From assembly GCA_905221605.1 (NCBI GenBank), contig CAJNDS010002494.1, positions 175,001-239,000 of the forward strand: a stretch of DNA of 64,000 bases, given 5' to 3'. Positions 26,956 to 35,819 of this stretch are shown here, piece by piece; position 1 is the first letter of the stretch; the number at the start of each line of letters is the position of its first letter. A program made the translations under genes and the position numbers. The notes under the pieces were generated by a model. It was given only the letters and a program-made list of their open reading frames with translations. It was not told where the DNA came from and did no database searches. The DNA comes from Symbiodinium natans (taxonomy: Eukaryota > Sar > Dinophyceae > Suessiales > Symbiodiniaceae).

Positions 26956-26990
26956 TCACGGGGAGTTTTCTTATAGAAAGGCTTCTGAAG

Positions 26991-27010
26991 AAAAAGCACT
27001 TAAAGAAATA
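26991..27010 (+). promoter_or_regulatory. Early-type viral promoter box 1 of the right arm
   Basis: AAAAAGCACTTAAAGAAATA, then ACAACTTAATATATCATAG, ending 24 bp before ATG 27035. The same box at the same distance precedes the next gene. Confidence 0.72.
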
Positions 27011-27034
27011 ACAACTTAATATATCATAGTGGAA

Positions 27035-27415
27035 ATGGATGATACAAATCTGAAAACTTATAAGACCCAATTAAAATACATCAAAAAGATATACGAAATA
27101 AAGATTAATGAAACTGGTTATCTGAATAAAATTACTGAGTTAATAAAGTTATTGAAAAAATACGAAGGTATATTTGATGACGAAGATGTTTGTAATGTTA
27201 AGAATGATATTTCTTTTTTCGAAGGAAAAGTCCAAGAAGATAAACAGTTAATAAAAAAATATTCAGAATTGATTGAGCATATTGAAATATTATGTCAGAA
27301 TGGAGGAAGTCCGGACACTAAATATTTAGATATAAAACCAAAACATGCTGTTAAATGGACTAATATAAGTATTCAGAAAATAGAAGAAGAATACGGCGAA
27401 CACCTAAAACAATAA
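27035..27415 (+). CDS. Lys/Glu-rich helical viral protein, unknown
   Basis: 126 residues from ATG 27035; an in-frame GTG two codons earlier is an unlikely start in a eukaryotic host. Helical throughout with coiled-coil potential (LKTYKTQLKYIKKIYEIKIN; SFFEGKVQEDKQLIKKYSEL). One Cys pair at wide spacing, no zinc motif. Preceded by the early-type box, so probably expressed early. The 3' end is followed by an AT-rich palindrome repeated after the next gene. Confidence 0.65.
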   Translation: MDDTNLKTYKTQLKYIKKIYEIKINETGYLNKITELIKLLKKYEGIFDDEDVCNVKNDISFFEGKVQEDKQLIKKYSELIEHIEILCQNGGSPDTKYLDIKPKHAVKWTNISIQKIEEEYGEHLKQ

Positions 27416-27421
27416 ATGTTT

Positions 27422-27462
27422 GACCAATAATAATTTAATAATAAAATTAAATTATTATTGAA
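27422..27462. terminator. AT-rich palindromic repeat, copy 1
   Basis: GACCAATAATAATTTAATAA followed by TAAAATTAAATTATTATTGAA folds as ATAATTTAAT/ATTAAATTAT. A nearly identical copy follows the last viral gene at 28115-28155. Position after genes suggests transcript ends. Confidence 0.55.
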
Positions 27463-27485
27463 CGTATTAAGACCGAGTTCTTAAG

Positions 27486-27505
27486 AAAAAGCACTTAAAG
27501 AAATA
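27486..27505 (+). promoter_or_regulatory. Early-type viral promoter box 2 of the right arm
   Basis: AAAAAGCACTTAAAGAAATA, then ACGGCTTAATATATTATAG, ending 24 bp before ATG 27530; identical core and spacing to the box at 26991-27010. Confidence 0.72.
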
Positions 27506-27529
27506 ACGGCTTAATATATTATAGTGGAA

Positions 27530-28072
27530 ATGTTCAGTGAACAAGAACAAGAAAATATCATCAATCAATTCTTGGATGTCATTAAAGCGAAAGATTACAT
27601 AACAAATAGCAAACTGAAAAGAAGTAGTTGTAAGTGCAACGATTATAAAAAGCATGATAAATATTGTGTGCTAAATGAGTTACCAATACCAGAAATTGTA
27701 GCAAGTAAAATTTACGGTTACGCTCACCGGTGCATCAGATGCGAAAATAGAATAGAAGTTGAAAAAGAATTAGAAAGGCTTGTTGTGTTTGAAGGGTTTC
27801 ACCAATATCAAGTTGATAAGTTGATTTTTAGTTTGAAGCGCAGGTTTCCTAGTTACGAATCTGTTAAGAACATAATCAAAAATATCAGTCAAAAAAAGTA
27901 CAGCATGTTGAAAGATTTGTTTGAAAATGTGATGTATCATAAATCAACAGATTACATAGAAAACAGAATTCCGAGATATTGGTCAAAATGGAAGGCAAGG
28001 GACGATTTTAATAAAATCATGGATGTATATTTCAACAAACCTAATTTTGACTTATTTGACCACGACCCATAA
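27530..28072 (+). CDS. Viral protein with Cys/His clusters, unknown
   Basis: 180 residues from ATG 27530 (a GTG two codons earlier is ignored). Two Cys/His groups, SSCKCNDYKKHDKYC (about residues 32-46) and YAHRCIRCENR (about 65-75), could bind one or two zinc ions. The rest is helical and basic (RIPRYWSKWKARDD). No family recognised. It is the last gene before the right TIR and carries its own early-type promoter. Possibly a host-interaction or regulatory protein, as end genes of such viruses often are; that is inference. Confidence 0.68.
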   Translation: MFSEQEQENIINQFLDVIKAKDYITNSKLKRSSCKCNDYKKHDKYCVLNELPIPEIVASKIYGYAHRCIRCENRIEVEKELERLVVFEGFHQYQVDKLIFSLKRRFPSYESVKNIIKNISQKKYSMLKDLFENVMYHKSTDYIENRIPRYWSKWKARDDFNKIMDVYFNKPNFDLFDHDP

Positions 28073-28077
28073 GCAAA

Positions 28078-28155
28078 TAATATTAACATATTAATATTAT
28101 TTGTCATCATTATTGACCAATGATAATTTAATAATAAAATTAAATTATTATTGAA
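28078..28155. repeat. Palindromes at the viral right end
   Basis: AATAATATTAA/TTAATATTATT at about 28078-28103 forms one hairpin and 28115-28155 repeats the palindrome of 27422-27462. They separate the last gene from the TIR. Confidence 0.55.
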
Positions 28156-28452
28156 ACCCCCAAACGCCCCATACTATGCCCCATAAAACGAATAAACCTA
28201 ACCTTGCCCAGTTTAGGATGTTACATCACCTGATAAACAGGATGAGAAAGAGTATTTTAAGGATAATGAGCTACTAGTTGTGAATTATATGTTCACGGTG
28301 ATGTAATAACCCAAACTGGGCGACCCCATTGCCTTGTCCATTTTGGATAATTGCACCTTATTTTCTATATGGTAAAGTGTTTTAGGATATTATGGCTATG
28401 ATCTGGGCCACGGTGGTGCAATTACCCAAAATGGGCAAGGCCTTCCCTGACT
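28156..28452 (-). repeat. Right terminal inverted repeat of the PLV
   Basis: Inverted copy of 8345-8640; the outer end is AGTCAGGGAAGG read on the minus strand, abutting the G tract at 28454. Differences from the left copy are scattered substitutions concentrated toward the inner end, so the two repeats have diverged little since integration. Confidence 0.88.
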
Positions 28453-28453
28453 G

Positions 28454-28578
28454 TGGGGGGGGGGGGGTGGGGGGGGGGGGGGGGTGGGGTGGGGGGTGGG
28501 GTGGGGGGTGGGTGGGGGGGGGGGTGGGGTGGTGTGGGGGGTGGGTGGGGGGGGGTGCGGGGGTGGGTGGGGGGGGGT

Positions 28579-28625
<47 letters not shown>

Positions 28626-28783
28626 GGGGGGGGGGTGGGGGGTGGGGGGGGGGGGGGTGGGGTGGTGGGGGGGGGGGGGGGGGGGGGGGGGGCGGGGGGG
28701 TGGGGTGGGGGGGGGGGTGGGGGGGGGGTGGGGGGGGGGTGGGGGGGGTGGGGGGGGTGGGGGCGGGGTGGGGGGGTGGGGGA
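28454..28783 (+). repeat. Long G-rich tract, right flank of viral element
   Basis: About 330 bases of almost only G with scattered T and three C. Strong G-quadruplex potential on the + strand. It abuts the outer end of the right TIR, mirroring the shorter G run at 8298-8344. Glycine-rich open frames across it are translations of the repeat. Confidence 0.85.
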
Positions 28784-30309
28784 GCCCCTCTGTAGGAGGA
28801 AGGAGGCCTGATCCTGCTTGTTCCAGACGCTTCTCGGCAGGAAGCCGAGGCGAATGTATAGTAGGGCCAGTTTAGGGTTTAGGGTCTAAGATGGAGCCCT
28901 GTTTTTGGGATCTCGGGCTGTTTAGGGTGAAAAGTTTGTAGCCCCACACACAAGGGGGCCGGCAGGAAGAGAAGGTGGACTTTCAATTCAAGCGATCTGC
29001 CAACAACTACAAGTGCCTGGAGAGATATCTAACGTACGTGTAAGTACTTCACGGAACAAGTAGTCCTTCATGACTCAGGAGTAGTAGCAGAAGCAGCAGC
29101 AGTAGCGGTGGGAGTAAGAGTCCAGTAGAAGTAGCAGTTAGCAAGCATAGCAGTTGCAGTCGTCGTCTTGCTGCAGCTGCAGGCGCTCCGCCGCCTCCGG
29201 ACCATGCCACCCGGTCCCAAACAATTTAGGGCTTAGGGTTTAGGGTTTAGCCCTGAGGCAAGAAAAAAGGGCTTAGGGTTAAGGGTTTATGGGGTTTAGG
29301 GTTTAGAGTGGTAGCCGATGAGCTTGTAAAGTTAAGAAAAGGTCTTGGGTGTGGGCTCCTGGGGAATTTGGGGTGGAGGGCTTCGGTGCGCAGCTGGGAT
29401 GGCGGCTTGCGTGATCACACACGCCAAGGATTTTTTCAATCGCGAATTCCTTCATCGACCTCATGTGGGCCTTCCTTGTGGCCGGAGCCTGGGTTACGGC
29501 GAATGTATATCGTGAGCCGCCGACTGCGTACCGACAATCCCCCACCTACCCAACAGCTACGGTTTTGTCAGGTGATCTTGATCCTGTTTATTTTCGGCAT
29601 CATCCTTTCCAACTCAGCAGCCACTTGGTCCATGGGGAGTTCGCGGATTCACACCCATTCCCGAACCCACACCTAAGCACAGTCATGCGCACAGGGACAG
29701 AGAGATGCGGTAGCTTCCATTTTGGCTCGAGAACATGACTGAAAGAAGCGCAGGAAAGGCAGAATTGGTCGCTTAGTCATGACCATCATTTGACGGACAA
29801 GCCACGCTACATCGTGCAGCCAGAAAACTTCAGCTTGACAGGGTTTTGGACCTGGTTCGCTGCTGTCGCTTGTAGCTTCCATGATGGCTGCGTGCTGTGC
29901 AGACAAAGGCTGCCTTCATGTTGTCCTTTGAGGTGTGGAAGGATCACGACAACCCGGGGCATGGCTGTCTATGCTGCAACTCGGAGAATTCCAGCGGCCT
30001 GGGCCGCAAGGTCACGGATATCGAGGCCGCGCGAAAGTTTTCGGACTTGAAGGACCAGATGCCTCGTTTCAGGGCGCACCTGGAGCTGCCGCCCCCGGCT
30101 CCCTTGTATCTTGCCCAACTCAGCCTTGCGAACCACGAGCTCGGCGACACTTGGACTTTTAAAAGGCATCGGGTTTAGGGTTGGGGTTCAGGGTGTAGGG
30201 CTTCTTATTATAAGTGCAGGAGGGGGTAACCGGCAGACGTTGCAACCACCTCTCCTGGCTTCTGGGCTCCCCCAAAAGTTGAGCAAAGTCCAAGGACCGC
30301 GCGGTCCGT
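28784..30309. other. Host DNA, no firmly recognised gene
   Basis: Telomere-like TTTAGGG tracts occur at about 28872-28884, 29227-29305 and 30172-30195. A frame at 29897-30178 (VWKDHDNPGHGCLCCNSENS; LKDQMPRFRAHLELPPPAPL) has host-like composition and could be an exon, but I do not recognise it. An AGC/AGT-rich stretch lies at 29080-29160. Confidence 0.45.
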
Positions 30310-31605
30310 ATGCTGGTGGAGGCGTTGCTGTCAGGTACCACCTTGGTGCAGGTCCTGGAGCTGTACAAGAACCGGTTGGGTGATGCCTCGGCACAGGCGC
30401 TGTCTGTGCTGCTCGAGAACTCGCCGAAGCCAGGAGTTCATGGTTTCCATCTGTCCCACAACTACTTCACGCCTCTGGGCGTGGGCTTGCTGCTGGCCGC
30501 GGCCACGCGCAGCAACTACTATCCAGCATGGCGGTCATGGCGGGGTCGCAGGTTCCTGTGTCCGCTTTGGTTGCGTGTCGAGCAGCAGCTGGTGAAGTGG
30601 GGGCCTCTGGTAGGCCTGAAAGAGGCCGAGCAGAAGCAAAGGGCAGACCTCCTGCTGGCGGAGAAGGCGGCCACGCTAACCAAGCGCTGCCAGGCAACCG
30701 GCCGATTCCCGCCCGAGTCGCTTCCCGAAGATTTCAAACTCCTTTGCATGCCGGAGGGGTTCGACACAAGTGAGCCGTCAGAGGAATGGGCAGATCGCCG
30801 CTGGCCAACTACGTGCTCCAAGTGGCGTTGTGCCCACATCCACGACGACGGATGGCCGGTGGTCCATTTGCCTTACTTCTGGTCACAGAACGCCCGTGCC
30901 GAATCGGCTCCGGATGCAGGCAGCTTGCACAAAGTGGACGCCACGTGGCGCAACTGGCGGCCCAAGTTGCCAGTAAGCGTCCTTGGCCGCATGCCTCTCA
31001 GAGGTCCGCCGCCACTTCCTGCGCCACCCAAGTCTGCCCCCGCGGCCCCCTCTGCCCCCTCTGCCCCCTCTGCCCCCTCTACCCCCTCTGCCCCCTCTGC
31101 CCCCTTGCCCCTGCCTGCCCCAGAACAGGCCAAAGAGGCAAATCAGCAAGAAGATGACATGGCAAGGGGAGCCGCGAGCGACCTGGAAAAGGCCAGCCAC
31201 AAACCGGGCAAGGAATCCAAACAGGCAAAGGAGCACAAGGAGCACAAGAAGCTCAAGAAGAACAAGGAGGCCAAAGGCGATAAGCAGGACAAAAGGGCTA
31301 AAAAGGAGAAGAAGGAGAGAAAAGACCGGCTGAAGCATGGAGCATCCCTCCCCGAGCATGCCAAGGCTCGCAAGAAGCACAAGACAAGCGCAAAAGAAGA
31401 GGAGGATGAGGAAGACAATGGTGTTCTGCCTCTCCAGGACGCGAAGGAGGACCAGCAGGAGGAGAAATCGGAGCTGGACGAAGACGTGGAGGAGCAAGAG
31501 GAGAAGCCGTGGGTCGAAAGCCCCGGAAGCCTGCCCGGCGAAGCTGTGGGAAAGTTCTCCCTGGAGCTCAAGCCAGAGCTTGAAACAGCCATGAACCTGG
31601 ACTAG
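30310..31605 (+). CDS. LRR-containing protein with Lys/Glu-rich tail
   Basis: Open from ATG 30310 (431 residues); that ATG falls inside a leucine-rich repeat, so earlier exons are likely. Residues 1-65 form two RNI-type leucine-rich repeats (LVQVLELYKNRLGDASAQAL; GVHGFHLSHNYFTPLGVGLL). A middle region of about 160 residues is not recognised. A (SAP)n stretch follows at about 245-275, then a long Lys/Glu tail with EHKEHKKLKKNKEAKG and acidic EEEDEEDN, likely nuclear or nucleolar by composition. Role unknown; LRRs usually bind proteins. Confidence 0.65.
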   Translation: MLVEALLSGTTLVQVLELYKNRLGDASAQALSVLLENSPKPGVHGFHLSHNYFTPLGVGLLLAAATRSNYYPAWRSWRGRRFLCPLWLRVEQQLVKWGPLVGLKEAEQKQRADLLLAEKAATLTKRCQATGRFPPESLPEDFKLLCMPEGFDTSEPSEEWADRRWPTTCSKWRCAHIHDDGWPVVHLPYFWSQNARAESAPDAGSLHKVDATWRNWRPKLPVSVLGRMPLRGPPPLPAPPKSAPAAPSAPSAPSAPSTPSAPSAPLPLPAPEQAKEANQQEDDMARGAASDLEKASHKPGKESKQAKEHKEHKKLKKNKEAKGDKQDKRAKKEKKERKDRLKHGASLPEHAKARKKHKTSAKEEEDEEDNGVLPLQDAKEDQQEEKSELDEDVEEQEEKPWVESPGSLPGEAVGKFSLELKPELETAMNLD

Positions 31606-33532
31606 CTGTTGTGGAGAAAGAGGGACGGGGCGTGGCCACATGTGGATCTCCCCCCCCCAAAACCAGCGCATTCCCTGATCTCCTTGCCCATGACACAAGG
31701 CTACTTATTTTGAATCCGTCGACCTGGATAACGGTGTCTCGGCAGGAGTTGGGGGCTTGAACCCTGTCAGCCTATATAAGAAGTTTTAAGGTTTAGGGTG
31801 CAGGGTTTAGGGCGCTGGCAGTCATCAAGTCCGGTAGCATGGCGGCAGCCGGTCGCCCTGCGCAGTGCAAGTGAAGGTTAGGCAGGTCCGGTCCCCTCGG
31901 GGCCAGTTGACCTGAGAGCGTCGATTTTGCTTTCTGCTCCAGGCGATGCCATTGCGGACGCCAAAGACGCCGCTCGGCTGCTGTTTGTGCCGCCGACCAG
32001 TAGTTGCTTGTAATGATCCAGCCCGAGCCTTCATAACCCTGATAACTTTGTGAGAACCCTAAAACCGAAAACCTAGGCCCTAAACCCTAAACACTCATAT
32101 CATAATTACCCCCTTTTAAACCCTCAAGGTGCAACAGCATTTCGGGAACCTGCCCTTGACAATGCTGTCTTTGTGGTGCGCAGTCAGCGGCGGCAACGCC
32201 CCTTGGCGCAAATTCTGGGAGCGTTGCAATGCTGCTTCTAATTTGGGCGTATATATGTCCAGCCACAGCACGGGGCCAATTGTCATGTTAAGGGTGAGGA
32301 GGCCTTGATTGGCCGTGTCGGTGCCATGATGAAACAAGAACTTTCAGCAAAGTCGGGCTTCTGGCATCGCTGCATGCCAAAACGCGCTCTCGCCTAGGTG
32401 CGGCAGGGACTGTGGGTCCGTGTCGTGCTTCACAGGGGTGTGCACTCTGCTGTGGATGTGCAACGTGCCTGTCCTGTTCTTGCCTACGCTGGCGTCATGT
32501 TTGTTTCGACCGGTTACATGAACCTCAGGACTGGATGGTGTACGCGAACGCACTCATAATCATGGCGGCTTGTCTTCATCCGCTATCGAGTTGTGGGCAT
32601 GCTTGCCTCACCTTGCTCCCAAGGACCATGACGGTAGCTATATGTACCTCGCCGTATTCCTCTTCTACACCGGTTTTTGTATCTCGGCGGCTTTTTTTTG
32701 CAGCCCTATGACTTGAGATGACTTCTATTACTTGAGATGACTTGAAGCCTTCTAGGAATGCCTTTGGTGCCAGAAAGCAACTTTCAGCAAGATGCCAAGA
32801 AGCAGCCAAGGTGTCGTCGGACTTTTCAATGTTGTGACAGGCCTGCGCGCATCACGTACTGGAACTGGAAGGGCATGCTCGAATACGCTCGAAGAAGTTT
32901 TCCGGGTGGCCTTCTCTGCCAACAATACATGCACTTTGGGATGTTCCCCTTATAGTTCGTAAAAGGGATTCTAGTGCCCCCCGTTCTATTCCCCATTAAG
33001 GACTGTTAGTATAAGGGGGAACATTCCAACTGACTGCCGTGATGTGCGGCCAGGAGTGTTTGTGGACAGCGCCGTGTGTTGCAGAACTGAAGATGAAGTG
33101 CTTCAGTGCCTTGGCACCGACTGCACGCCAGTTCTCCCTTCGAGCAGGTCGGAACTCAGAATGCTTAAATTGTTTGAACAGGGGGGCTTCAATGCCAAGT
33201 CGCCCCTCATGGCTCAGGAGCTACATGGATGACTTAAAGCGTACCACTTCAGAGATCAAGAGCCGCAGATGCAACCAGCCCGTGGGCACATGCGGGAATT
33301 CTTGGATTCCGGGGGCGCCCCGTGCTTCTCCCAAGCCCTTGGGCCTTTTTCGACATGGAGAGCTCAAGAAACCGCCGTTGGGTTCCACAGGCCTCCTTCA
33401 CACCTTCACACAGCCGAGTGTTTTTGAAAGGGCCCTGAGTCTTCAGCCGATCCCGATCCCGACACCCTCCTCCCAACCGAGCGGTTTTTTAATGGGGTTT
33501 AGGGTTTAGGGTTTAGGGTTAGACTCTTCGAG
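31606..33532. other. Host DNA with one MITE-like element
   Basis: No supported gene. Telomere-like tracts lie at about 31790-31811, 32080-32092 and 33495-33521. The MITE-like element at 32936-33027 is listed separately. Confidence 0.5.
32936..33027 (-). mobile_element. MITE-like element, family B copy 1
   Basis: Inverted ends TTGGGATGTTCCCCTTATAG and (reverse complement) TTGGAATGTTCCCCCTTATA. Its reverse complement shares CTTATACTAACAGTCCTTAA with the copy at 37486-37585. Non-coding. Confidence 0.7.
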
Positions 33533-33638
33533 CCTTGCTTGGAGAATGTGGAGCTGCCGAGGAAGTTTTTTGAACACGCGGACACTGACGGATCTGGAAC
33601 CTTGAGCTACAGAGAGCATCTTTGCCGCAGGTCCGCGT
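33533..33638 (+). CDS. EF-hand exon
   Basis: The frame reads ENVELPRKFFEHADTDGSGT then LSYREHL; D-T-D-G-S-G-T-L-S-Y-R-E is a canonical 12-residue calcium-binding EF loop (33581-33616) with all ligands. The exon probably ends at CCGCAG just before GTCCGCGTAAG. It has no start or stop of its own. Likely part of a calcium-regulated channel or kinase together with the next two exons. Confidence 0.6.
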
Positions 33639-33781
33639 AAGGTTGCTTTGGGCCCCCGTGAGATTCACAGCAAGTCTGCACGCCCTGGCTCTGATATGGC
33701 TATGATTTCTATAATGTCTGACATTGAACTTTGGAGGTGTAATCTACTGATGGAGACAGCCCTTCAAGAACTCGGCCTGAA

Positions 33782-33861
33782 GCCCTAAACCCTAAACCCT
33801 AAACCCTAAACCCTAAACCCTAAACCCTAAACCCTAAACCCTAAACCCTAAACCCTAAACC
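33782..33861 (-). repeat. Interstitial telomere-like array
   Basis: About eleven perfect AAACCCT units in tandem (TTTAGGG on the minus strand). Similar arrays lie at 6475-6570, 8011-8077, 35641-35685, 38840-38935, 39437-39470 and 57382-57462. They sit between or inside genes, so they are not chromosome ends. Confidence 0.85.
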
Positions 33862-33957
33862 AACCAAGGTTTTGCGGCCATCTGAAGACACCGATGGTCA
33901 AGGCCGCGCCAGCAGTTTTTGCTGGCGCTTGCTCTCTATGGCCTCTGTTTACGCAGG

Positions 33958-34270
33958 CGTTCTTCCACGACCTGGATATTGATCCGGAAGAGGTCCGTCT
34001 ATTTGCAGTCCCCTCCCCTAATTATTAAACCCCCCTGCCCCCTAAATATCACCCCCCATATAGTTTAACATAACGTAGTTAACAGTACGGGGTGGGGGGG
34101 ATTAAACCGACAGCTCATGGCTCATGGGAGCTTGGGATGGTGCGGGAGGCCTCCATCATTTTTAGAATTCTTGACGACGACAAGAACGACGAGATTCTTA
34201 TAGATGAGTTCATCAATGGGACGATGAGCTTTGCCTGCAACTCGGAACTGCGCAAGGCCGCACCGCAATT
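33958..34270 (+). CDS. EF-hand exons, probable ion-channel C-terminus
   Basis: Two pieces on the + strand: AFFHDLDIDPEEV at 33958-33995, and from about 34127 VREASIIFRILDDDKNDEIL then IDEFINGTM. D-D-D-K-N-D-E-I-L-I-D-E is an EF loop with the usual sixth Gly replaced by Asp, which may weaken calcium binding. The pattern LDIDPEE ... FRILD ... IDEFINGTM resembles the C-terminal EF-hands of dinoflagellate cation channels. An intron of about 130 bp with GTACGGGGTGGGGGG lies between. Linking it to the channel exons at 5.9-7.0 kb is speculative. Confidence 0.55.
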
Positions 34271-34850
34271 TCTTATTGGTTGCCTGAATAGTACCCTCTT
34301 GCGTACTCCTCGCCGGTGCAAGGAAACTGAAAGGACATGCCACAAAACTGGAGATGATAACCCTGATGTACGACAACACCAGGCTTGCTCCGTGACCATC
34401 TTGCAATGTCTCTCATCACGGGATCCCTGACATGTTGTAGCATGCAGGCAAAGCATGAAATTGGACTCGCCCGGCGCTTACTGCATGCCTTCGAGCGTCT
34501 CCGCTGGTGTCAGCTTCTCCTGTTGACAGACCACCACCTGATGATCACACAGATGCCATACGCATGCCATCGAGCACAGCCCAGTGTAGTGTGGTGCTGT
34601 AGAAGCCTATAACAATGACCCACTCCGAGCCTGACCTTACCTGCCAGGCTCTGTGAATTCATCGAGCACGAGTTTCAGGAGCTCCGGAGGGTGAGCAGAC
34701 CACCCTCAAGCCACGGAGCGCCACAGGCAAGGGGCGCGGGGGTTTAGGGTTGAGGGTTGAGGGCGGTTTTGTCCTCAGAGCACTGCAAAACCGGTCCCCA
34801 GTGCCCTCAAGCCCTCAATGTCCAGATCCTACTGTAGAATTCATATTCTT
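34271..34850. other. Host intergenic DNA
   Basis: No supported gene; a degenerate telomere-like stretch lies near 34741-34766. Confidence 0.5.
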
Positions 34851-35818
34851 ACATGGTTAAAAGGGTTGCAGAGGTGTTGAACTGGCTCATTGTTGCGATT
34901 CGCGAAGATTGGCAAATGTCTTGTCTACTGTTATGTGATGCCTCCTTCGAGTTGCAAAAACGAATACCAACAAATGAAAAAAACATAACAGAAAGTCCTT
35001 GAATTGCAAGTTAGTTCCCAGAATTTATTGAAGTTATCATATTTACCTGCTTCTGACAGAACTACATCAAAGCTACATTTGTATCAGGTGGTAACAAAAC
35101 ATCACATGCTTCGTTTTCACAAGTATCGCATAAAAATAGAATCTCCTACATTGAAAATTAATATGTTTCATAACATCGTTACAGTTGATACTAACCCATG
35201 GTTCTTTATTTCTATCTCTTTAAATCACTATCCAGAAATAGATATTTATGTTTAGGTGCATTATACTTCCGAAAACGGAGGACGTTTACCACATTTGTTG
35301 TTACATTATTATCAGTTGTTAATATTTTGAAAATACTGTAATGCCGATTTGTATTTACACATTATATCATCATATTTAATCTTGAAATAACTTCAATTAT
35401 TTTTATGATAAACAACTGATGTTACACATTATCGCACGCTCCTTTAGTAAGTTTTGCTGAAGTGTTGATTTTGAAATGAGAGGATTAATCATGTCAATAT
35501 GTCTAACGACACATCGCAATCTAGTAGCAGTGATTGAACAGTACGAAGAGCTTCTTAATGCATGCAATGCACTTCATGGTGAGGGAAAAGGGAAGGCTAC
35601 GGCGATGAGTTCTGAGATCGTCCTCGCCAGTGGGCACCCGGCCCTAAACCTTAAACCCTAAACCCTAAACCCTAAACCCTAAACCGGGGCATTCTGAAGT
35701 TCGACTGAGGTTAGTGGACGGAGCGGGACTGCGGCTGCACCTCGTGGCTTAAATGAAGCAGTGGACGACTAAAACCGATTCCAATGCAACGGACAATTGC
35801 AAAAAATGCAGTACGATT
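34850..35818. other. AT-rich patch next to Rpb2 remnant
   Basis: Composition is far more AT-rich than host flanks. Short frames occur on both strands (for example 35004-35255), but none is recognised. It is broken by telomere-like repeats at 35641-35685. Probably decayed viral sequence continuous with the Rpb2 remnant. Confidence 0.4.
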
Positions 35819-35819
35819 A

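Larger units (their letters stand above)
8345..28452. mobile_element. Endogenous Polinton-like virus, TIR to TIR
   Basis: The element is delimited by inverted copies of a roughly 296-bp sequence at 8345-8640 and 28156-28452, both starting AGTCAGGGAAGG at the outer end, with about a dozen mismatches by eye. The gene complement is that of Polinton-like viruses and Mavericks: rve integrase, DNA polymerase/helicase, A32-like packaging ATPase, double-jelly-roll major capsid and penton-like minor capsid proteins, lipase and fibre. Base composition switches from GC-rich host to strongly AT-rich at about 10,640-28,155. No maturation protease was recognised. A virophage of the Mavirus type is the main alternative; protein phylogeny would decide. 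Almost all genes are open, so integration looks recent, though one frameshift and a rearranged left end are present. Confidence 0.9.

Noticed and set aside
8345-28452. Virophage (Mavirus-like) assignment of the element
   Set aside because: Integrase, ATPase and capsid are shared with virophages, but no cysteine maturation protease was seen and the lipase, penton and fusion polymerase fit PLVs better. Not excluded without phylogeny.
28392-28875. Gly/Trp/Val-rich open frames of 100-140 aa
   Set aside because: They translate the poly-G tract; three overlapping frames are open, as expected for a repeat.
30883-31698. 271-aa Leu-rich minus-strand frame opposite the LRR/Lys-rich gene
   Set aside because: It is antisense to Lys/Glu codons, which automatically gives Leu/Phe-rich open frames.
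33782-33861. True chromosome end or telomere
   Set aside because: The arrays are short, occur in both orientations, and coding DNA continues on both sides.
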